A DNA stretch of 64,000 bases. It comes from Phycisphaerae bacterium. Lineage in GTDB: Bacteria > Planctomycetota > Phycisphaerae > Tepidisphaerales > Tepidisphaeraceae. A program made the translations under genes and the position numbers. The DNA lies in NCBI GenBank assembly GCA_030448225.1, contig JAUJNJ010000013.1:13212-77211 (forward strand), read 5' to 3'. The notes below the pieces were generated by a model. It was given only the letters and a program-made list of their open reading frames with translations, ran no database searches and had not been told where the DNA came from. Position 1 is the first letter of the stretch; each line of letters begins with the position of its first letter. Positions 58,501 through 64,000 of this stretch are shown one piece after another.

Positions 58501-60411
58501 GGTGCGGTCGCCGAGCGTGGGGGAGATCAGGGAGTGCATCGCACCGCCCGCCTCGATCGCGCCGAGGTCCCCCCGCCGGATGCGCCATCCGGGGTCGGGG
58601 AGGAACGTGGGGATCGGGGTCGGGGTCGGGGTCGGCGTGGGGATGGGCGTCGGGTCGAACGTGAGCTCGGTCATCGCCGCCGCCCGGTTGGTCGCGGCCA
58701 ACCCGCCCATGCCGAGTTCGCCCACGCCGCGGACGAGGATGTTGTACGGCACGGTCAGGTTGTTGATGCCCGGGCCGAGGAAGTCGACGTTGTTGATGGT
58801 GGCGACCGCGATGCGGTACAGGCCCGGGCGGTCGGCGGTGAAGCCGATCGGCACGTCGATCAGTTGGGTCAGCGAGTTGGAGTAGTCCGACGCGATGAGC
58901 CGCCCGTCCGGGTCGAAGATGCCGATGTTCAGGCCGAACGCGGAGTTCTCGTCGGCCTCGATGACGCCGTCGCCGTCGAGGTCGCTGCCGCCGCTGTCGA
59001 TGACGCCGTCGCCGTCGGTGTCGATGCCGGTGTCGATGATGCCGTCGCCGTCGAAGTCGAAGGGGGCGGACGAGAGGTCGACGACGACCTTCTGCCCGGC
59101 CATGAGCGCGACGCCGTAGTAGTCGGCCTGGTCGGTGAGGGGCGGCGTGCTCTGGAGCAGGCCGTTGACCTCGGCCACGAACTGGCGGCCGAGGCCCGGG
59201 ACCTCCCGCTCGAACGAGCCGAGGATCTGCGGCGTCTGGAACGTGTCGTTGCGAATGGGGTCGGTCAAGTCGTCGGCGGTGATCAGGTCGCGGAGGAAGC
59301 TCTGACCCGGGCCGGCGGGCCGCGGGACCACGACGTACTCTAGTTCGTTGTAGGCCCGGTTGATCCCCACGACGGCCGGGTCGTTCACGACGTCGATCTT
59401 GCCGGCGAACGCGTCGCGGGTCACGACCTGCCCGAGCTGCCCGCCGACCTGGAGGTCGAACCCGCTGAGGTAACGGGGGTCGTCGTTGGCGATGCCGGAG
59501 TAGTCCTCGGTGCCGATCGAGTCGACCGAGACGAGGTTGCGGAGGTCGCCGTCGACGTTGAAGTTGTCCGGGACCGAGACGGTGGCGGTGCGCCGCACCC
59601 CGACCTCGCCGGTGGCGTCGCCGGTCAGGACCCACCCGGCGTAGAACGTGTTCATGCTCCCGCCGACGTCGACGCGGCCGGTGACGGTGCCGTCGAAGAT
59701 GAACGTGCCGAAGTCGTTGCCGTCGGCGACGTAGAACCCGGCCTGGATGTTCGCGTCGCCCGGGATCACGCCGATCGGCGTGACCGGGGCGGTGGTGATC
59801 GGTCGGAACGGCGCGGCCTGCGCCGCATCACCCGGGCGGACGCCGATGCGCCCGCCGAGGTAGGCCCGGCCCGTGTCCGCGCCCGGCGCGATCGTGATCG
59901 GCTGCTCGACCGTGCCGGACTCGCCCTCGGTGTTCGTGATCGCCAGGTTGCCGACCGCGCCCTGGAACGGGGCCTGGGCCGGCTCGCGGAGCCGCCGCGC
60001 GGTGACGGTGATCCACGAGTGGCTCGTGGACTGCGCGACGTAGATCGCGTACAGGTCGTTCTGCCCGCCGCCGTTGACCGGCGTGCCGTTGAGCAGGCCG
60101 GACATGTCGCCGATCTGCGTGCCGCGGGCGCCGACGATCTCGGCGACCACGCCCGGGCCGACGTTGATCTCGATCTGCGAGACGCCCGGGCCCGTGCCCT
60201 GGAACACGCTGTAGATGAACTGGTCGCCGGCGTTGAGCGTCACGAACAGCTGTCGCTCTTCCAGCATTTCGATCGCGGCGCCGACGGCGGCGGCGCGGAC
60301 GGCGCCGCGGCCCGCGGAGGCGGCGGCGCGGCGGCCCTCGCGGGCGGCGCGCGGCGGCGCGGGAGGAGGCGAACAGGAGAGCAGCTTGTGAGGCGCGCGG
60401 GATACAGACAT
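55502..60411 (-). CDS. Giant surface protein with N-terminal LEERQLF motif and Ca-binding repeats, frame-broken in C-terminal third
   Basis: About 1,640 residues. From ATG 60411: a basic Ala/Arg-rich leader, then AAIEMLEERQLFVTLNAGDQ (LEPR-XLL-like motif near residue 50) as in other planctomycete surface proteins. Beta-rich sequence follows (IEINVGPGVVAEIVGARGTQ). Calcium-binding DFDGDGIIDTGIDTDGDGV and DLDGDGVIEADENSAF lie at about residues 450-490. A Pro/Thr linker PTPIPTPTPTPTPIPTF lies near residue 600. Long right-handed helix-like repeats (RSINAATIGTLGGNVFDVVG, GSIGVLSTPRNRLGEP, VGGNILTITSDMGIGNVMVH) run to the final IGGQVFGQVIVTG. Unbroken from 60411 to about 57350, then breaks near 57340, 56910, 56690, 56520, 56270 and 55780. 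Probably a surface-layer or adhesin component. Confidence 0.82.
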
Positions 60412-60742
60412 CGACGCTTATCCTCCTCAGCCGCCGACGCGGACGCGCGCGACGAACGAACGGTGCCGCCGCGGCACGATCGGGGCTGAAAGTAATCGAC
60501 CAGTAACGGTGGGCTGAAGCTTCCGGTGGTGTCCTCGTCCGGCGATGCACGCGACGACCGCGCCGGGCCCGGCGTGAGGCAGGCGGGAGCCACGCAAGCG
60601 CCGGGGCGTGTCCGCTCCAGGCCCCCGTGCGTCGCGCGCGAGACTCCCGACGAGGGATGCGATCCGCGGCCGATGTTCTAACGGCCCCAACTTGAGGTGT
60701 CAACGAAAACGGAAGATATGGACAGGCGGGGGAGGGGAGGGG

Positions 60743-60840
60743 ACGTGGTGGGGTGGTCGGGTGGTGGAGTGGTGGGGTGAGGGGGCCGGTGTTTTACCGT
60801 TCTACTCCACCACCCGACCACCCCACCACCCCACCACGTC
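60743..60840. repeat. Inverted repeat, GGTGGAGTGGT family (copy 2)
   Basis: Left arm gacgtggtggggtggtcggg then tggtggagtggtgggg; right arm ctccaccacccgaccacccc then accaccccaccacgtc. The arms differ by one repeat unit. Centre gagggggccggtgttttaccgttcta. It ends six bases before the transaldolase stop, upstream of the giant protein gene, and is the intergenic relative of the element inside the HAD gene. Confidence 0.92.
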
Positions 60841-60846
60841 TTTCGC

Positions 60847-61902
60847 CTACTTCGCCGGTGCCAGGCTGGCGCGCTTGTCGGCGATCTGCTTCAGGAGGGA
60901 CTTCTGCGGGTCGGCGAACTTCGCGGTGCCCTCGGTCATCAGCACCTCTTCGAGGCGGTCGGCGTCGACCTTCTCCTCGATCTCCCGCACGACCTCGTCC
61001 GCCGGCATCTGGTCGACCTGCCGGGCGTACTGACGGCCGAGCTTCTCGACCGCGTCGTTCGTGGCCGGCGGGTTGGTCTGGATGTCGCTCCCGGCGAGCG
61101 CGGCGACGTACTTGTCCGGCGCGTCGGTCTTCTTCTTCGTGCCGGTGCTGGCGAAGATGATCTCCTGCTTCAGCGCCAGCCCCTTGTCGGCCCAGAACGC
61201 CTGGTTCTCGCGCCACAGCTTCTTCACGTTCACGATCCCCACCATCCCCTGCGCGGCGGGCGACAAGTCGGGCACGTGCTTCTCGGTGTACACGTCGACG
61301 CGCGACACGAAGATGCTGTAGACGCTCTTGAACCCGGCCAGCCCGTCCTTGCGCCGCTGCGCGCCGCGCCACACGTTGTCGCGCGCGGTGCGGTACTGGC
61401 GGTCCGAGAAGATCAGCGTCACGTTCAGCGTGATCCCTGCGGCGGCCAGTTCCTCCAGCGACGCCAGGCCCGCGGCGGTGGCCGGGACCTTGATCATCCG
61501 GTTCTTGTGCCCCTGGGCCCACTGCTTGCCGAGCTCGACGTAGCGGCGGGTCGCCTCGTCGGTGGGGACGGGGTTCTGCTTGTCCTCCAGGAGCGGGTCG
61601 AGCTCGAAGCTGACGTACCCGTCGTCGCCGCCGGTGGCCTGCCACACGGGCCAGAAGACCTCCTGCGCGTCGTGGACGAGGTGGTCGGTCATGTTCCAAG
61701 CGATCGTCGAGTCGTCCTGCCCCTCCTCGATGAGCTCCAGGATCTCCTCGTCGTACGCGCCGCCCTTGACGATGTCGGCCACGATGATCGGGTTGGACGT
61801 CGCGCCGGTCGCGCCCAGCGCGCGGTTCTTCTTCACGAGGTCCGGGTCGATCGAGTCGAGCCAAACCTTCGTGCCGGTGTCGATCAGCGAGCGGAGTGAC
61901 AT
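60847..61902 (-). CDS. tal: Transaldolase
   Basis: 351 residues, intact. Transfers dihydroxyacetone units between sugar phosphates in the non-oxidative pentose phosphate pathway. [40 protein letters not shown] (N-terminal substrate loop), [40 protein letters not shown] with the Schiff-base Lys in [65 protein letters not shown]. The length is intermediate between short and long transaldolases. A stand-alone gene; no transketolase in view. Confidence 0.93.
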   Translation of the reverse strand: MSLRSLIDTGTKVWLDSIDPDLVKKNRALGATGATSNPIIVADIVKGGAYDEEILELIEEGQDDSTIAWNMTDHLVHDAQEVFWPVWQATGGDDGYVSFELDPLLEDKQNPVPTDEATRRYVELGKQWAQGHKNRMIKVPATAAGLASLEELAAAGITLNVTLIFSDRQYRTARDNVWRGAQRRKDGLAGFKSVYSIFVSRVDVYTEKHVPDLSPAAQGMVGIVNVKKLWRENQAFWADKGLALKQEIIFASTGTKKKTDAPDKYVAALAGSDIQTNPPATNDAVEKLGRQYARQVDQMPADEVVREIEEKVDADRLEEVLMTEGTAKFADPQKSLLKQIADKRASLAPAK

Positions 61903-62028
61903 GTCAGCGGCCTGCCTTTCAAGTTCGGTTTACGGGACCAACCCGTAACCCTAGCACAATCCCCAGCCGCGGGCGACCGCCCGGCGGGACGTTTCGCGGG
62001 GTTTTGTCCGGGTGCGTCTGCGACAAAC

Positions 62029-62351
62029 GCAACCGCCGCGACGCGGCGACGCGGAGGAGAAGGGGGCGGGCGTCGGGGCGACGGTCAAGGGGCAACGGTC
62101 AAGCGTCACCAGCGAGAGTCGACGAGGGTCGACGAGGGTCGACGAGGGTCGCGATCGCGCAGGCTGCCCAGGGGTAACGTTTCGCCGCCACCCGCGCGGG
62201 ACGTGTGCCGCGCGCGGGACGGGTGCGCGTCGCCCGGCGTTGCGGCTATTTCACGTCGCCCGGCCACCCGCCCGGCGACGTCCCCCGACGGCTCGGTCGT
62301 TCCTCCTCTTCCGCCGCGTCCGTCTCCGCGCCTCCGCGTCTCCGCGGTTGC
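62029..62351. repeat. Long-spaced inverted repeat, CGCGGCGACGCGGAGG family, with inner tandem decamers
   Basis: acgcaaccgccgcgacgcgg then cgacgcggaggagaag on the left; cttccgccgcgtccgtctcc then gcgcctccgcgtctccgcgg and ttgca on the right, with a 230-base centre. Inside, 62117-62152 is a tandem of about three TCGACGAGGG units. It fills most of the gap between tal and hutX (61903-62484). Confidence 0.75.
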
Positions 62352-62484
62352 AGTTCGCCCCCGCGCAGGACGGTGGGGCCTCGCCGCGCATTTCACGATC
62401 GGTCGCAAGCGATTAGAGTGCGCGGCCGCGCCCCCGCGTGCCCCGTCGTTTCGGGATGAAGGGGCTCGGCCGACGGAGGACGGG

Positions 62485-63045
62485 ATGAGTGCCGCAGCAA
62501 ACCCAGACGTGACCGCCGCCGCCACCGCCGCCGCCGCCACCGATGCGGATGACCGCGCCCGCATCCGGGCGGCGTTCGAGCGCAACCCGCGGAAGATGAC
62601 GCTCCAACTCTGCCGCGAACTCGGCGTGTGCGAGGAGGCGGTGATCCGCGCGCTGCCCGAGCGGATGGCGGTCGAACTCGACGCCGCCCGGTTCGAGGAA
62701 CTGCTGCGGGCGCTGGAGCCGCTCGGGCCGGTCCACGTGATCGTGACCAACGGGGCCGTCACGCTCGAGTCGTTCGGCGCGTTCGGGAACTTCAGCACGT
62801 TCGGCGAGTACTTCAACGTCCAGACCAAGACGCTCGACATGCACGTCCGCCCGGCCACGATCGGCGCGGCGTTCGCCGTCGAGAAGCCGGGCCACATGGA
62901 CGGCGTGAACACGCTCAGCTTCCAGTTCTACGACCGCGCCGGCGCCGCCGCGTTCAAGGTCTTCCTCACCTTCGGCGGCAGCGCCCCCAAGCCCGAGCGC
63001 GTCGCACAGTTCAACGACCTCCGCGACCGCTTCCGCCTCGCATAG
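62485..63045 (+). CDS. hutX: HutX/ChuX-like heme utilisation protein
   Basis: 186 residues from ATG 62485, intact. An Ala/Thr/Asp leader is followed by RIRAAFERNPRKMTLQLCRE and LGVCEEAVIRALPERMAVEL, then the core GPVHVIVTNGAVTLESFGAF, GEYFNVQTKTLDMHVRPATI (heme-binding His expected in this region) and SFQFYDRAGAAAFKVFLTFG. This is the layout of cytosolic heme carrier proteins (HutX/ChuX family, PF06228), which bind heme after import. No heme receptor, transporter or oxygenase is adjacent. The assignment rests on motif order from memory. Confidence 0.78.
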   Translation: MSAAANPDVTAAATAAAATDADDRARIRAAFERNPRKMTLQLCRELGVCEEAVIRALPERMAVELDAARFEELLRALEPLGPVHVIVTNGAVTLESFGAFGNFSTFGEYFNVQTKTLDMHVRPATIGAAFAVEKPGHMDGVNTLSFQFYDRAGAAAFKVFLTFGGSAPKPERVAQFNDLRDRFRLA

Positions 63046-63076
63046 TGCGCGCGACCCACGGAACGAAACCGCAGCA

Positions 63077-63123
63077 GCACCCTCCCCCTCCCCGGCGTCT
63101 AGGAGAGGGGAAGGGTGTGGTGC
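63077..63123. repeat. Inverted repeat after hutX, CACCCTCCCC type
   Basis: gcaccctccccctccccgg facing gagaggggaagggtgtggtgc around gcgtctag. It resembles the widespread CCCTCTCCC...GGGAGAGGG hairpins and may terminate hutX and the converging gene. Confidence 0.8.
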
Positions 63124-63205
63124 GGACGGGTCGTCTCCGGGCAGGTTCGTAAAGCATGCCGCGAATCTTCGCCGTCCGACTTCGACAGCCCGCCACAGAG
63201 TCACC

Positions 63206-64000
63206 TCACCCGCCGTTCGCTTTCCGCGTCGCCTCGAGCTGCGCCTTGAACGCGGCCTCGCCGGCGACGAACGCCACGTGGCCGTCGCCGTAGCCGACGT
63301 GGATCCCTTCCGTCGGCCATTGGCCCTCGTCGTACGCCTCGTGCATCACGATCGTCTCGGATGCGGTCCCCGTCCCCTTCGCCGGCTTGATGTAAACGTA
63401 GCCCGGCCGCCGCTCGGGCTGACGCGGGTTAACCAGCGCGTCGGCGGGGACGTTGGGCAGCTTCGCGATCGCGCCGAGGTCGTCGGGGAAGCTGCCCTTG
63501 TGCTCGGCGGCGTACACGACGCACGCCACGCCGAGCCGCTTGAGGTTCGACGCCGACCGCGCGATCGCGCCGTCCCGCCGCGCGTCGCCGGCGGCGCGGG
63601 CGAGGCCGGGCATCACCCGGTCGATCCCGGCCTGCGCCACCGTCACGGTGAAGAGGTCCCCCTCGACCGACGGCTTCACGTCCCGCGCGAAGAACGTGCC
63701 GGCGTCGGGCAGCAGCCGGTTGACGGCGGCGTTCTTCGTAAGCGCCGCCACGGCGGCCTCGTGCCGGCGGGCCAGGCCGGCGGCCGCCGCGGGGTCGGCG
63801 GCGCCGAAGCGAAGCGTGACCGAGCCGTCGGGCGGCAGGTCGAGCGCCAGGCTGAACCAGCGCGCGTCGCGCAGCAGGGCAGGCGTCGGGCCGCCCCCGA
63901 GTTCGGCCGGCAGCTCCGGCAGCATCTCGCTCACCACCCGCCGCAGGTCCGCCGAGTGCGGGAGGTGGATGCCCCGAAGGGCGGCGGTGCGGTCGGTGAG
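63206..64000 (-). CDS. Partial planctomycete secreted protein (DUF1559-like tail), 5' end outside window
   Basis: Open from the window edge to the stop at 63206 (at least 264 residues). Sequence: LTDRTAALRGIHLPHSADLR, RRVVSEMLPELPAELGG, RWFSLALDLPPDGSVTLRFG, VDRV-type region DRVMPGLARAAGDARRDGAI, then ARSASNLKRLGVACVVYAAE and HKGSFPDDLGAIAKLPNVPA, with IHVGYGDGHVAFVAGEAAFK at the end. The SASNLKRLG...Y...H.G..P.DL and YGDGHV pattern is that of the planctomycete pilin-like/DUF1559 and related proteins. Probably exported; function unknown. Confidence 0.7.
   Translation of the reverse strand, partial: LTDRTAALRGIHLPHSADLRRVVSEMLPELPAELGGGPTPALLRDARWFSLALDLPPDGSVTLRFGAADPAAAAGLARRHEAAVAALTKNAAVNRLLPDAGTFFARDVKPSVEGDLFTVTVAQAGIDRVMPGLARAAGDARRDGAIARSASNLKRLGVACVVYAAEHKGSFPDDLGAIAKLPNVPADALVNPRQPERRPGYVYIKPAKGTGTASETIVMHEAYDEGQWPTEGIHVGYGDGHVAFVAGEAAFKAQLEATRKANGG

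Noticed and set aside
57307..59343. 678-codon plus-strand open frame opposite the giant surface gene
   Set aside because: Composition is V/D/A/R-rich antisense shadow of the minus-strand gene, which has real domain features and a LEERQLF motif.

Overview
The window is very GC-rich DNA that reads as a Planctomycetota chromosome, probably of the Phycisphaerae/Tepidisphaera type (inference). The basis is two large surface proteins with an N-terminal LEPR-XLL-like motif (EGLEPRLLFAD and MLEERQLF), a YdjY-like secreted protein, a terminal protein of the SASNLKRLGVA type, and many secreted or lipoprotein families of planctomycete character. A PagL-like deacylase points to an outer membrane with lipid A. 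No tRNA, rRNA, CRISPR array, transposase or integrase was found.

Layout. 1-4722: a 3'-half duplicate of carB and a full-length but interrupted carB, both minus strand. 5.1-12.3 kb: lipase-like hydrolase, rhomboid protease, lactonase, GNAT, zinc ribbon, VOC protein, RibD-like reductase and the prenyl diphosphate synthase ispA. 12.4-16.8 kb: a DinD-like protein, dxs and a response regulator. 17.1-22.7 kb: a HAD phosphatase and two divergent membrane glycosyltransferases. 23.2-29.1 kb: gyrA, Uma2 protein, GT2 glycosyltransferase and a membrane protein. 29.3-37 kb: PQQ-type propeller, LEPR-XLL surface protein, ABC ATPase, rpoN and PagL-like protein. 37.3-46.4 kb: a sugar-nucleotide and cell-surface block (asnB, glmS, glycosyltransferase-like, FkbM methyltransferase, GlmU-like protein, panE). 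46.6-55.1 kb: secreted and lipoprotein genes plus rpmE. 55.5-64 kb: a ~1,640-residue surface protein, transaldolase, hutX and a partial gene.

Two things cut across the window. First, about half the genes, including the indispensable gyrA, glmS, carB and rpmE, have single-base frame breaks at short G/C runs. This is far more likely residual long-read assembly error than decay, so coordinates of broken genes span all their pieces.

Second, the window is studded with inverted-repeat elements. Each has arms built of a short tandem unit (for example CGACGGAG, GACACGGA, CCAAGACG, GGTGGAGT, GGATGAA) followed at some distance by the reverse complement. Several sequence families share this one architecture. 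They lie between genes, at gene ends (carB, rpoN) and inside coding sequences: three in carB and one in a HAD phosphatase gene, where the reading frame stays open through the element in at least three of the four. A separate set of short palindromes tagged GGCTAAA is also dispersed, with copies in dxs, a GNAT gene and a glycosyltransferase. The in-frame intragenic elements resemble in behaviour the Rickettsia palindromic elements and are the most interesting feature here; the partial carB copy gives an element-free comparison for one insertion site.
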